Assembly (NCBI GenBank): GCA_030378005.1
Contig: JAUCGF010000079.1
Location: forward strand, 1 to 64,000
Reading direction: 5' to 3'
From: Desulfococcaceae bacterium HSG9
GTDB lineage: Bacteria; Desulfobacterota; Desulfobacteria; Desulfobacterales; JAUCGF01
Length of the DNA: 64,000 nucleotides
The notes beneath the pieces were generated by a model, which was given only the letters and a program-made list of their open reading frames with translations, was not told the DNA's origin and searched no databases. Position numbers and translations under genes: made by a program. Of this stretch, positions 16,676-25,700 are shown piece by piece. Position 1 is the first letter of the stretch. Each line of letters starts with the position of its first letter.

Positions 16676-19675
16676 TCAGATTTCTTCCAGTGTCAAAGCC
16701 TGTTCTCCAAGTTTGGCATTGGCGTTTTGCAATTGTTCCTTACCGGCGATAACCGCTATAGCCGGCGCGTTTGATTGGCGATCAAAATATTTTTGAGCGA
16801 CACGAACAACATCTTTGCGCGTTAAAGCCAAAAGGCGGGTTTTGTACTGCTCACGGGTCTCATCTGAAAGGGAAATCAGGTTGCGGTAAAATGCTTTGCG
16901 TGCGGCCGCTGCCGGTGTATCCGGCTTATCGATTACCGAGCAAACCTGAAGAACAGCTTCTTTGATATCTTCATCGGTGTAACGTCCCGAACATATAAAG
17001 TCAGCGGCCTTGGCAAACACGTCTAACGTATTGACAATATGGGGGTCTCTGTATGAAGCCAATGAAAAGACGCCTTCACTGCCGTTATATAAGGCAAAGC
17101 CGCCATAAGCGCCTCCTTTTTCACGAATTTCCCGGTGCAGATACAAAGAGCGCAGCAGTTTGGCAACCACTGACAGTGCCGGGGCGTCTTTGTGGTTCAA
17201 GCGCACGGTTTTAAAGGTACTGGCCACGAAAGCGACGGCTGTGGCAGTACTCCATCCTTCCCGGTTAGATTCTTTTTCAGATTTACTGAGATTCGGCGGG
17301 GTAAATCCATTTTTTGCGCCGGTCTGAATTTGATTCCGTAAGGCGGTGACAGCCGGAACCGCGTCAGACAACATCGATTCTTCGCCAACAAGACCCATTT
17401 TAAAATTTTCCTGTTTGAAAAGGATTTGTCCGATTTCGACAAGGTCCGCAGCTACCTGTTCTAACTGGTTTTCAGCAAGTTCAGGGTTTGCGATTCGGTC
17501 AGTCAGTGCCTTGATGCTTTTGAGTTGGTGAATTCCCTGCCAGATTTCGCTTAACGCCAATGTGGGCGAAAAATGCCGGCAAGACAGCGCCATTGCCAGA
17601 TGGTGGCCGTTTTGAACTACCATGGATTCAAGGCCGGCACGATATTCGAACAAAATGCTTTTTAAGCGGTCTAAATCTGTGAAAGCGTATTGGCACAAAA
17701 GTTCTTCAATAATGGCAAACATTTTGGCTTGGTTACGTTCCAAACATTTGCCGCTGAAAGCAGTAAAAGGGATGCAGCTTTGGCTGGTGTCAAAACAGGT
17801 ACGTACGGCCGGGGCCAGTCCGATTCCGCCGGTATATAAGGAAATGCGCTGCGCCATCTGAGCATAATCGCGTTTTGCAGTTCCCATACGTGGCAGAGTG
17901 CTGCAAAAAAGCGATGTGAGAGGAAGCAACTTTTGGGGTAATGCGCCTGCACCGGTCGCAGCGGCGAAATAAACGATACCGGCCGTAGGTTGTGTGTAAC
18001 AGGTCGCCGATGCGTCGGAAAAAGTGTTGTCAGATTTGATTTTCTGAATTGACGGTGGTATTTCATTTAATGCCAAGGTAGGCAGGCAAGAGAGGTCTTC
18101 ACCGGTTTCCTGAAGTTTTTTTAAGGCATCCGTATCTGAGGCTATTTTTTTCAAATCCGCTTCATCTAATTGGTTTTTCAGGTCGTCAAGTTCTTGTTCT
18201 GTTAGTTCAGTTTCTTTGGCGGCCAGAGTCTGATCGGGTGTCAGGGTAAAAAGCACCCGGTGCGAGTTTTCCAAAAAGTATTGCTTGATCCGGTTTTCCA
18301 AAAAATTACCTTGCTCCAATGCCGCACGTAACTTTTTCAAGTCCGCATCAATATTCAAATTCTTTGAAGGTTCACCGCCATGAAACCAATTGCCGGCAAA
18401 CATGAGCAACAGTTTAATGCCGTAAGGATAGGGCGTGTTGGTAACTTCTTTGCGATGAAATTCAATCTGATGAATGGCCGATTCGATACGTTCCGATTCG
18501 ATACCATTGCTTGACAAATTATTGAGAACGTCTGATATTATAGTTTCAATTGCCGGAGCATCTGTTTTTTTAACATCTTTGAGTCCGCAAGCAAAGAGCG
18601 TGTCACGGTTATCCGGGTCAAAGCCGGAACCGTCACTCAAGGCGGAACCAAGTCCCGATTCGATCAGCGCCCGACGCAGCGGTGAGGATGAGTTGCCTAA
18701 TAAGATTTGTTCCAAGAGCGTCAAAACCAACACTTCGAAACTATCTTTGATATCAGCGCAAAGCCAGGCAACGCACACCTGATATTTTTTTTCCGGATTT
18801 TCATTCGGCCCTAACGGATAAGGGTAAGAAGCGGTTCGCGGTTCAGACCAGCGGGGTTGACGCGGAACATCAGTTCGCGGATCAATGCGTTCAAAATGGC
18901 TTAATATTTTCGTGTTAATGAACTGCAAATGTTTTTCTAACGGAAGATTGCCGTAGGTATAGAAAAAAGCATTGCTCGGATGGTAATGCCGATGGTGAAA
19001 AGTAACCAGATCGGCATGCGTCAGTGAAGGAATCACGGACGGCTCTCCGCCGGAGTTATGGCGATAGGTTACATCCGGATACAAGGCGTTCATCAGAGAA
19101 CGAGCCATGACCTGATTCGGTGACGACATCGCGCCTTTCATTTCATTATAAACAACACCTTTATATACTAAGCGGGAATTGTCTGATTGTGTTTCCTGTT
19201 CGATTTCCAGGCGATGACCTTCCTGTTTGAAACTTAATTCATCAATATTGGGGTAAAAAGCGGAATCCAAGTAAACATCCGCCAAATTGTAAAAATCTTT
19301 GCTATTTTGGGTGCTAAACGGATACATCGTCCAATCCGAAGCGGTGAACGCATTCATAAACGTGCTTAAACTTCTTTTGAGCATGGAAAAAAACGGGTCG
19401 CGCACGGGAAATTGGCGTGAACCGCACAAAGCGGTATGTTCCAGAATATGCGCAACGCCGGTGGAATCTTGCGGAACGGTTTTAAATGCCACACTAAACG
19501 TATTTTCCGCATCCTTGTTGCTGATATGTATATGTCTGGCTCCGGTGGTGTCATGTTCCAGTTCATACAAAACGGAGTCAATAACTTGCAAGGGGGCAAT
19601 CGCTTTAATTGTATAGCCGTGAAGCGCATCTCCTTTGGTAAGGCCGGGATTATTTTGATCGGTAATTGTTTTCAT
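16676..19675 (-). CDS. Presequence protease-like M16C zinc metallopeptidase
   Basis: A 999-residue insulinase-superfamily (M16C, PreP/Cym1-type) protease. The inverted zinc motif HILEH is at 76-80 within VPQDSTGVAHILEHTALCG, followed by SMLKRSLSTFMNAFTASDWT and the distal KGAMSSP segment. Four repeated M16 domains form the chamber, and the length is typical. C-terminal REKGGAYGG is the substrate-binding R/Y motif. It has no signal peptide, so a cytoplasmic peptide-degrading role is likely. The ATG at 19675 is preferred over 19720 because AAGGAAACTGAA immediately precedes it. It is monocistronic. Confidence 0.93.
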   Translation of the reverse strand: MKTITDQNNPGLTKGDALHGYTIKAIAPLQVIDSVLYELEHDTTGARHIHISNKDAENTFSVAFKTVPQDSTGVAHILEHTALCGSRQFPVRDPFFSMLKRSLSTFMNAFTASDWTMYPFSTQNSKDFYNLADVYLDSAFYPNIDELSFKQEGHRLEIEQETQSDNSRLVYKGVVYNEMKGAMSSPNQVMARSLMNALYPDVTYRHNSGGEPSVIPSLTHADLVTFHHRHYHPSNAFFYTYGNLPLEKHLQFINTKILSHFERIDPRTDVPRQPRWSEPRTASYPYPLGPNENPEKKYQVCVAWLCADIKDSFEVLVLTLLEQILLGNSSSPLRRALIESGLGSALSDGSGFDPDNRDTLFACGLKDVKKTDAPAIETIISDVLNNLSSNGIESERIESAIHQIEFHRKEVTNTPYPYGIKLLLMFAGNWFHGGEPSKNLNIDADLKKLRAALEQGNFLENRIKQYFLENSHRVLFTLTPDQTLAAKETELTEQELDDLKNQLDEADLKKIASDTDALKKLQETGEDLSCLPTLALNEIPPSIQKIKSDNTFSDASATCYTQPTAGIVYFAAATGAGALPQKLLPLTSLFCSTLPRMGTAKRDYAQMAQRISLYTGGIGLAPAVRTCFDTSQSCIPFTAFSGKCLERNQAKMFAIIEELLCQYAFTDLDRLKSILFEYRAGLESMVVQNGHHLAMALSCRHFSPTLALSEIWQGIHQLKSIKALTDRIANPELAENQLEQVAADLVEIGQILFKQENFKMGLVGEESMLSDAVPAVTALRNQIQTGAKNGFTPPNLSKSEKESNREGWSTATAVAFVASTFKTVRLNHKDAPALSVVAKLLRSLYLHREIREKGGAYGGFALYNGSEGVFSLASYRDPHIVNTLDVFAKAADFICSGRYTDEDIKEAVLQVCSVIDKPDTPAAAARKAFYRNLISLSDETREQYKTRLLALTRKDVVRVAQKYFDRQSNAPAIAVIAGKEQLQNANAKLGEQALTLEEI

Positions 19676-19928
19676 TTCAGTTTCCTTTTTTTGGTAAATT
19701 ATATGAAAAGTATTTGGCACTTTTGGAACACAATCAAATCACAAAAGCAAGGAAAAAAACGGATTTTATGACAGACATAGTTATACCTATGGAATCAGTT
19801 AAAATGCGACACTCTGCTACGGAAAAATGCTCCCTATTGGAACGATGAGCCTTGACGCGGCCTAGCTTATACAATAAGCTGTTTTAAATTTATTGATTTC
19901 AGATGATTTAATCATTTGCCCAATTAGA

Positions 19929-19980
19929 GGAGTGCGACATTCAGCTTGCGCATTCCACCGGAAAAACTAAAATTGGAATG
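19929..19980. repeat. GGAGTGC...GGAATG repeat before dam
   Basis: GGAGTGCGACATTCAGCTTGCG (from 19929), then CATTCC and GGAAAAACTAAAATTGGAATG (to 19980), closely match 31242-31295 and partly 9660-9744. ATTCC...GGAAT forms a short hairpin. The copy ends 12 bases before the dam start, so it may carry or have displaced that promoter. Confidence 0.55.
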
Positions 19981-19992
19981 CTATAAAAAAAT

Positions 19993-20847
19993 ATGAAATA
20001 CCGTAAAACAAAAAATAATAATCAATCAGTTCTTCCATTCGTAAAATGGGTTGGAGGAAAAAGACAACTGCTGAATGAAATAGAAAAGCATATTCCAGAG
20101 CGGTTTTCAAGATATTATGAACCATTTGTCGGAGGGGGAGCCGTCTTATTTCACATACAACCCCAAAATGCCGTAATAAATGACAGCAATGAAGAATTAG
20201 TCAATTTATACAATGTCATTAAAACAACGCCGGAAGAATTAATTGAGGATTTAAAAAAGCACCGGAATGAAGAAAAATATTTTTACAAAATCAGGGGAAC
20301 AGACCGGGAAAAAGAAAAATATCTTAAATTCAGTAATATTGAGAGAGCATCAAGAATTATTTTTTTAAACAAAACTTGCTATAATGGTTTGTTTCGTGTA
20401 AATAGTTCAGGTGAATTTAACACTCCTTTTGGTCGATATAAAAATCCTAACATTATAAATGCAATTAAATTAAGAGCTGTCAGCAGCTATTTATCAAAAA
20501 ATAATATTCGGATTTTAAACACGGATTACGATAAATCACTATTATACATAAGAAAAGGGGCATTTGTATATTTTGATCCTCCTTATGATCCGGTTTCTAA
20601 CAGTTCAAATTTTACCGGTTATACAAAAAACGGATTTGATAGAGCCGAGCAAAAACGATTAAAGAAAGTTTGTGACAGGCTTAATGACAAAAAAGTTAAA
20701 TTTTTGTTATCGAATTCTTCAACAAGGTTTATAAGAAATCTATATAAAGATTATACGATTCTTCCTATTAAAGCTAAAAGAGCGATTAATTCAAAAGGTA
20801 ACGGCAGAGGTTCGATAACCGAAATTCTTGTAAAAAATTATGCGTGA
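19993..20847 (+). CDS. dam: DNA adenine methylase (D12 class, Dam/DpnM type)
   Basis: A 284-residue alpha-class N6-adenine methyltransferase. PFVKWVGGKRQLL is at 15-27, SAM motif I EPFVGGGAVLF at 43-53, then NDSNEELVNLY, FLNKTCYNGLFRVNSSGEFN, catalytic DPPY at 195-198 and SNSST. The set matches GATC methylases, though specificity is inferred. No cognate nuclease is adjacent; the flanks are repeats and the next gene is on the other strand. It is lysine- and AT-rich compared with its neighbours, which hints at horizontal acquisition. It is either an orphan regulatory methylase or a remnant of a restriction system. Confidence 0.9.
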   Translation: MKYRKTKNNNQSVLPFVKWVGGKRQLLNEIEKHIPERFSRYYEPFVGGGAVLFHIQPQNAVINDSNEELVNLYNVIKTTPEELIEDLKKHRNEEKYFYKIRGTDREKEKYLKFSNIERASRIIFLNKTCYNGLFRVNSSGEFNTPFGRYKNPNIINAIKLRAVSSYLSKNNIRILNTDYDKSLLYIRKGAFVYFDPPYDPVSNSSNFTGYTKNGFDRAEQKRLKKVCDRLNDKKVKFLLSNSSTRFIRNLYKDYTILPIKAKRAINSKGNGRGSITEILVKNYA

Positions 20848-20864
20848 TTCAGTTTTTCATATTA

Positions 20865-20880
20865 TCAGTAGATGGAAATT
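20865..20880. repeat. Solo TCAGTAGATGGAAA repeat end
   Basis: TCAGTAGATGGAAATT followed by TCACATACATTCTC matches the left 30 bases of the 10609 element, but no right end is present. It is a truncated copy in the short gap between the convergent dam and mannosyltransferase genes. Confidence 0.5.
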
Positions 20881-20899
20881 TCACATACATTCTCAATTC

Positions 20900-22033
20900 T
20901 CAATGATTTCGAGTCGAAACAAGTCGTAGTAAGACCTCATCGTACAACCCTCCCAGATGCTCCCATTCAAACAGCGCCATCTTTTTTGATAGCTGTTTAC
21001 GCTTTTCTTGAAACATACTAACATTTTCAATAATAAACGCCAGTTTGTTCACCATATCCTGATTGTCCTGATAAAGAAAATCAGAATGCAATTCTTCCGG
21101 AATGATTTCAGGATAAGAAAGGCGCTTGGGAAGCAAAGGAAGGCATCCCTGACGAACCGCTTCGATGACCGACATGCCAAAGTTTTCCTGATTGGCAGTA
21201 CTGACAACAACTGTTCCACGCCTCAGCCATTCATAATATTTTTTCTTCGACGGCACATAGCCATACTGAACAATCCGATTACCGAACCGTTTACGCGCTT
21301 TGATAAACTGCTTGGGTACGAATTGAACATTTTTCCCAAGTAGCGCTATTTCAAAATCATGGCCCCTTTCAAGAAGAGTTTCCAACACTTCAAAAAAATC
21401 TTTGGGATTTTTATCAAACTCCCAGCGATGATTCCAGATAATTAATGGAGGCGTGCTGTCACAGAAAGTACCTGCATCCGGCGCACCTTCAAAAGAACAA
21501 CCCGGATACAACACACCGCTTTTTGAATGAATGGCAGCAGTAACCCATTCTGGCGGATAATCGGGCATTTTTTTTATAAAATCAGCAAGTTTTGCAAAAA
21601 ATGTTTTATAATGGGTTTCAGAATTGAAAAGAATCTGATTGGCGGTCAGGGCTGTGGTAATATCAGCAAATCCGATTTGAAAATTCATACTTTTGCCGGA
21701 CGGTTGAGGGTAAGTCAGTTGACTTTCGTGAAAATAAACCAAAACCGGAGGGCAGGAAGCACCGCACAGCGCTTTAAAGTCCGCCAAACGCATCAATCCG
21801 GTTGTAATCAATCCATCATAAGCATCCAAATCAGAAATTGTTTTATAAAAGTGCAACGCCGCGCCGTTTAGACGCCATTTCCAGAAACTGTCCGGCAATG
21901 TAACAAGATCAATGGTATGTTTTGAATGGGCAATCAGATTTTGGGCAAAAATGCGATGTGAACCACCAAAGAAAGGCTCTAAGAATAGAAATTTCAATTG
22001 CCGATTAATAAACTTAACAATGCCTTCGCTCAT
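20900..22033 (-). CDS. tRNA-queuosine alpha-mannosyltransferase-like (DUF3524/GT4)
   Basis: About 377 residues. The N-terminal DUF3524 domain reads FLFLEPFFGGSHRIFAQNL, LVTLPDSFWKWRLNGAALHF, DGLITTGLMRLADF and YFHESQLTYPQP. The C-terminal GT4 part has IIWNHRWEFDKNPKDFF, VVVSTANQENFGMSVIEAVRQGCLPLLP. These are marks of the GTDC1/QTMAN family, whose vertebrate member mannosylates queuosine in tRNA-Asp; transfer of that activity to bacterial members is inference. The start (ATG 22033 or 22039) overlaps the ogt 3' end. queF lies 0.9 kb away on the other strand, which supports a queuosine link. Confidence 0.82.
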   Translation of the reverse strand: MSEGIVKFINRQLKFLFLEPFFGGSHRIFAQNLIAHSKHTIDLVTLPDSFWKWRLNGAALHFYKTISDLDAYDGLITTGLMRLADFKALCGASCPPVLVYFHESQLTYPQPSGKSMNFQIGFADITTALTANQILFNSETHYKTFFAKLADFIKKMPDYPPEWVTAAIHSKSGVLYPGCSFEGAPDAGTFCDSTPPLIIWNHRWEFDKNPKDFFEVLETLLERGHDFEIALLGKNVQFVPKQFIKARKRFGNRIVQYGYVPSKKKYYEWLRRGTVVVSTANQENFGMSVIEAVRQGCLPLLPKRLSYPEIIPEELHSDFLYQDNQDMVNKLAFIIENVSMFQEKRKQLSKKMALFEWEHLGGLYDEVLLRLVSTRNH

Positions 22034-22490
22034 GATCAAGCAAAGCTTGTTTTAATTCAAGTCCGCCGCCGAATCCGACCAGTTTGCCGTTGCTTCCGAT
22101 AACCCGATGACAGGGAACTATAATAGGCAAAGGATTGCGTGCATTGGCAGTGCCTACGGCGCGGCACGCTTTGGGATTGCCGATCAGACGTGCCAATTCC
22201 CCATAAGATATTGTGCTGCCATACGCTGTTTTTTGCAAAGCGCTCCAAACAAGGCATTGAAACGGCGTGCCTTCAAGTGCGATCTCCAGTGAAAATTGTT
22301 TTAATTCACCTGAAAAATAGGCTTCCAATTGGTGGATAGCGTCTTTAAGCGGACTGTCATCCAAATGCCAATCCGGCGGCGGTATTGGAACCGAATTTTC
22401 GGATGATAAAAAATCGATCTGTTTAAGGATGCCGTCTTCACCGGCGATTAAAAGCTTACAGAAAGGGCTTTGAAAATAGGTATAGTACAT
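22014..22490 (-). CDS. ogt: Methylated-DNA-[protein]-cysteine S-methyltransferase
   Basis: A 158-residue single-domain O6-alkylguanine-DNA alkyltransferase. It has the TPFQCLVWSALQKTAYGSTISYGELARLIG helix-turn-helix region (split here as residues about 75-104), RAVGTANARNPLPI, the alkyl-acceptor Cys127 in PCHRV, and GSNGKLVGFGGGLELK. It repairs O6-methylguanine by irreversible transfer. The upstream TTG at 22505 lies inside a repeat arm; the ATG at 22490 is preferred. Its 3' end overlaps the mannosyltransferase start, forming an operon with the small gene upstream. Confidence 0.93.
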   Translation of the reverse strand: MYYTYFQSPFCKLLIAGEDGILKQIDFLSSENSVPIPPPDWHLDDSPLKDAIHQLEAYFSGELKQFSLEIALEGTPFQCLVWSALQKTAYGSTISYGELARLIGNPKACRAVGTANARNPLPIIVPCHRVIGSNGKLVGFGGGLELKQALLDHERRHC

Positions 22491-22533
22491 AAATGGAACA
22501 CGCAAACTGAAGTTTGCACTCCTTTGGGTATGG

Positions 22534-22704
22534 CTATTTTTTTTCTGATTCTGGTTTCATAGACTTCCTGACTGTATCTGAAACAGTTTTAAAAATCGCT
22601 TCGAAAGTTTCATGGAAAGCGGTCGGGGAAAGTCTTCCGGCTTCAATATATTTAACCACAATTTCTTTGGTGGTGCGTAAAATTTGTTCGTCAATTGAGC
22701 GCAT
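22534..22704 (-). CDS. Conserved small protein (56 aa), MRSIDEQIL family
   Basis: A 56-residue ORF starting MRSIDEQILRTTKEIVVKYI and continuing EAGRLSPTAFHETF, EAIFKTVSDTVRKSM. It is soluble and helical with balanced charge. AAAGAGAAAA precedes the ATG. The pattern (RTTKEIVVK, GRLSPTAFHE) looks like a short conserved deltaproteobacterial family recalled from other genomes, with no known function. It lies 43 bases upstream of ogt on the same strand and probably shares its transcript. Confidence 0.6.
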   Translation of the reverse strand: MRSIDEQILRTTKEIVVKYIEAGRLSPTAFHETFEAIFKTVSDTVRKSMKPESEKK

Positions 22705-22838
22705 CTGATTTTCTCTTTGAGTTTAATGGTAAGTAACAATTAAGATAGCATAAAAAAAAGAAAGAATCAAGCTCCGCATTTCCAAAACAGAGGGTTTGAC
22801 AGAACTGTTTTTTTCCATTATTAATTCTGTTAAGTATC

Positions 22839-22907
22839 TTGACAAAATTTTTCTGATTTTTAGAAATCAGATTGCACACCGATGCATCGTAATCTTGCCA
22901 GATTACG
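22839..22907 (+). promoter_or_regulatory. Possible promoter and leader hairpin of queF
   Basis: TTGACA (22839-22844) lies 16 bases before TAGAAA (22861-22866), a moderate sigma-70 match. Downstream, CGTAATCT (22888-22895) and AGATTACG (22900-22907) make a perfect 8-bp stem with loop TGCC in the leader, 30 bases before the ATG. It does not fit the preQ1 riboswitch consensus that would be expected upstream of queF. Confidence 0.4.
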
Positions 22908-22936
22908 GTACGAAAAAATTGTAAGGAGCCGCCATT

Positions 22937-23350
22937 ATGCCAACACCTGATTTTGATATAAATAGTTTGAAACTCGAAAGTCTTGAAAGCGTCAGCACTG
23001 CTATTCTTGATCCCATTGATTACCAATATCGGGGTAAAAGAGATATTGAGATCAGCATCTGTCAACCTGAATATACTTCCGTATGCCCGATGACGGGGTT
23101 GCCCGATTTCGGATGTATAACCATTCTATATACACCTGATAAAAAAATTATTGAATTAAAATCGTTAAAATATTATCTTCTGCAATATCGTAATGTCGGT
23201 GTATTCTACGAACATCTGATAAATTGTATTTTAGATGATTTGGTCGAAGTCTTAAAACCGAAACAATTGTCTGTTACGGGTGATTTTACCGCACGGGGAG
23301 GTATAACCACTCGTGTGGCAGCAAAATATGGAGGAACCGATGATAGCTGA
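22937..23350 (+). CDS. queF: NADPH-dependent 7-cyano-7-deazaguanine reductase
   Basis: A 137-residue unimodular (type I) QueF. It reduces the nitrile preQ0 to the amine preQ1 in queuosine synthesis. The thioimide-forming Cys50 sits in TSVCPMTGLPDFG, and the QueF motif IIELKSLKYYLLQYRN is at 71-86. Also present are FYEHLINCIL and a C-terminal GDFTARGGITT. AAGGAG precedes the ATG. The stop overlaps the next gene's ATG by 11 bases. Confidence 0.95.
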   Translation: MPTPDFDINSLKLESLESVSTAILDPIDYQYRGKRDIEISICQPEYTSVCPMTGLPDFGCITILYTPDKKIIELKSLKYYLLQYRNVGVFYEHLINCILDDLVEVLKPKQLSVTGDFTARGGITTRVAAKYGGTDDS

Positions 23351-24308
23351 TAACACTAAATATTTTAAAATAAAGTCCGGATGGCTTTACGGCATCTGTT
23401 TGTTGATTGCGCTGCTTTTTATATCTTATGGTTGCACAACCGTTTCAAAGTTCGGAACCGATATTAGCAAAAAGACGAAAAAAGTTTTACAGAATATTAA
23501 AGCACCCAAAAGAAATTTAAACAAAAAAATCGGATTCATCCTTTTCGAAAACAAAACGTTATTTAAAAATAACAATCTTGAAACTGTTTTTACCAAACGA
23601 TTGGGTGAATCGGTAAAGCAACATTGTCCTTCTGTCACCGTTGTTATGCCCGAAGATAAGGATTTTCCTGATATTTTGACAGGGATGCCAAGACATCCCT
23701 CCGGACGCATTGACAATATGGTACTTGCGAATATGGCCAAACAACTGGGGCTTAGTGCGATTGTTACCGGAAGCCTCCATGATATCAGCGAAGGCGCTGA
23801 AGAAAAAGGGATTTTGTGGTTTAAAGATACTCATAATTTTATCAGCACAAAATTGATTGTTGAAGTTTTCGACTCCCAATCAGCCGCCAAATTACTTGAC
23901 AATGTTTATGTTCATGAATCTGAAGTTGGTGAAACAGAGTATGAGATGATGAAAGCCAGAAAAGCAGACGGCTTGCCTGAACTGGATATTGCGCTCGAAA
24001 ATATCGCCATTACGATGGGGGGAGAAATTTGTAACAAAATTGCCAAACAACCCTGGCGAGCGTATATTGTTGAAGTGAATGAAAAAACAGCGACGATTTC
24101 TTCGGGAAGCCAAGTGGGTGTTAAATATGGAAATTTATTTGATATTTTTAGTTCCGGTACGATCCTGAAAGGAGCTGCCGGTCAACGTTTCCATGCACCG
24201 GGTCATAAAATTGGAGAATTAAAAATCACGGATGTAAAACCCGGAAAAGCTCAGGCGTTTTTAACTGATGGGAAGATGAAACAAGGTGATTATATTAAGT
24301 TTAAGTAA
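23340..24308 (+). CDS. Predicted lipoprotein, possibly FlgT/CsgG-like
   Basis: About 322 residues. The N-terminus is basic, then hydrophobic LYGICLLIALLFISYGC with a plausible lipobox Cys. The middle (IGFILFENKTLF, TKRLGESVKQHCPSVTVVMP, LAKQLGLSAIVTGSLHDI) follows the pattern of outer-membrane assembly or regulator proteins that form an NT-binding-like fold. The end (ISSGSQVGVKYGNLFDIF, GELKITDVKPGKAQAFL, QGDYIKFK) resembles FlgT C-terminal beta domains. Neither match is firm. GGAGGA precedes the ATG at 23340, which overlaps queF. Confidence 0.6.
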   Translation: MIADNTKYFKIKSGWLYGICLLIALLFISYGCTTVSKFGTDISKKTKKVLQNIKAPKRNLNKKIGFILFENKTLFKNNNLETVFTKRLGESVKQHCPSVTVVMPEDKDFPDILTGMPRHPSGRIDNMVLANMAKQLGLSAIVTGSLHDISEGAEEKGILWFKDTHNFISTKLIVEVFDSQSAAKLLDNVYVHESEVGETEYEMMKARKADGLPELDIALENIAITMGGEICNKIAKQPWRAYIVEVNEKTATISSGSQVGVKYGNLFDIFSSGTILKGAAGQRFHAPGHKIGELKITDVKPGKAQAFLTDGKMKQGDYIKFK

Positions 24309-24314
24309 GGATTA

Positions 24315-24424
24315 GAAATTAAAGAACTTACACATATTAACAAAGAGGAACGCTGGCTTCAATTTGCGTCACTGCCGAAGCAAACTGAAGTTTACACTCG
24401 AGATTGGTAAGTTGTTTAATTTTC
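24315..24424. repeat. Complete GTAAGTTATTTAAT-ended palindromic element
   Basis: The ends GAAATTAAAGAACTTAC (24315) and GTAAGTTGTTTAATTTTC (to 24424) are imperfect inverted repeats. Inside, GAGGAACGCTGGCTTCAATTTGCGTCAC is the inverse of the 8391-8450 and 47735-47760 sequence, so this copy defines the full unit of about 110 bp. A further GGAGTGC...GTACTCC palindrome follows at 24447-24489, just before dinB. Confidence 0.65.
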
Positions 24425-24527
24425 ATTTCTACGTAAATTCCTACCCGGAGTGCAAGCTTCAGCTTGCCTGTTCCGAAGCTCGTACTCCACTATTACGAAA
24501 AACCTCAAACGACTATCTATCTTAGAA

Positions 24528-25646
24528 ATGTCGCCAATCCAGAAGATAATTCATATTGATATGGATGCCTTTTATGCATCTGTTGAGCAACGGGACCGAC
24601 CGGAATTAAAAGGACGACCGGTTATCGTAGGTGGTGATCCGCAAAGCCGGGGAGTTGTCTCGGCCTGTTCTTATGAGGCCCGCTTATTTGGTATTCATTC
24701 GGCAATGCCATCCAGCCAGGCCTATAAAAGATGCCCTCAAGCCACCTTCCTGAAACCCCGATTTGAAGTTTATAAAGCGGTGTCCGCCGAGATAAGAACT
24801 ATTTTCCATGAATATACGGATATTGTGGAGCCGCTCTCTTTGGATGAAGCCTTTCTGGATGTTACCACAAACCGAAAAGGCATCCCGTCGGCGACACTGA
24901 TCGCCCAAGCGATATTAAAAGCGATTTATGACAGAACCGGTCAATTGACAGCTTCAGCCGGAGTTTCATTTAATAAATTTCTTGCGAAAGTGGCATCAGA
25001 CTATCAAAAACCTCGTGGGTTGACGGTCATCACTCCCTCTCAGGCGCACTATTTTATTGACCGTCTTCCGATCAGAAAATTTTTTGGAGTTGGCAAGGTC
25101 ACAGAACGAAAAATGCACCGCCTTGGAATAATGACGGGCGCGGATTTAAAAAAACTGAACCGGGAAAAGCTGATCGCCGCTTTTGGCAAGGCCGGCAACT
25201 ATTTTTATGACATCGCCAACTGTAATGACAACCGACCGGTGCGGCCACATCGAAAACGCAAATCAATCGGTAGTGAAACCACCATGCCATACGATATGAC
25301 CGATAAAACGATGATAATTGATGTATTAAAAAAAATCGCGGCTAAACTTGAGAAGCGTTTGCGTCAAAGCGGGCGTCAGGGCATTACAGTGACGCTTAAA
25401 GTCAAATATTTCGATTTTAAACGTATCACCCGAAGTATGACCGTTACAGAGCCTTTGGTTGATGAAAAGGCTATAATGAAATATATTCGATTGCTACTGC
25501 TTGATACGAAAGTCGGGTTGAAAAAAGTTCGTCTTTTGGGAATCACCGTATCCAATTTCGAGAATGAATATATTAAAAGGACGAAATACACCCAAATTCC
25601 GTTGCCTTTTGGGGAAATCTCTAATTTATCAGGCAGGATGACATAG
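24528..25646 (+). CDS. dinB: DNA polymerase IV
   Basis: A 372-residue Y-family translesion polymerase. Residues 8-20 are IHIDMDAFYASVE with the metal Asp, then VVSACSYEARLFGIHSAMPS, the catalytic pair in SLDEAFLDVT, TASAGVSFNKFLAKVASDYQ and the little-finger segment RKSIGSETTM. The ATG at 24528 is the family-consistent start; an in-frame upstream frame to 24450 runs through repeat DNA and is not coding. No LexA-like box was recognised. Confidence 0.95.
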   Translation: MSPIQKIIHIDMDAFYASVEQRDRPELKGRPVIVGGDPQSRGVVSACSYEARLFGIHSAMPSSQAYKRCPQATFLKPRFEVYKAVSAEIRTIFHEYTDIVEPLSLDEAFLDVTTNRKGIPSATLIAQAILKAIYDRTGQLTASAGVSFNKFLAKVASDYQKPRGLTVITPSQAHYFIDRLPIRKFFGVGKVTERKMHRLGIMTGADLKKLNREKLIAAFGKAGNYFYDIANCNDNRPVRPHRKRKSIGSETTMPYDMTDKTMIIDVLKKIAAKLEKRLRQSGRQGITVTLKVKYFDFKRITRSMTVTEPLVDEKAIMKYIRLLLLDTKVGLKKVRLLGITVSNFENEYIKRTKYTQIPLPFGEISNLSGRMT

Positions 25647-25700
25647 CAACCGTTCACTATCCATTGAGGCAGGAAGGATTGTGGACGGTTGCATGCGATA

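Noticed and set aside
22514-22739. Overlapping 60-64 codon ORFs on both strands
   Set aside because: The true minus-strand frame is the 56-residue gene at 22534-22704; the others are shadows.
22868-22936. preQ1 riboswitch before queF
   Set aside because: The characteristic loop and A-rich tail are absent; only a simple hairpin is present.
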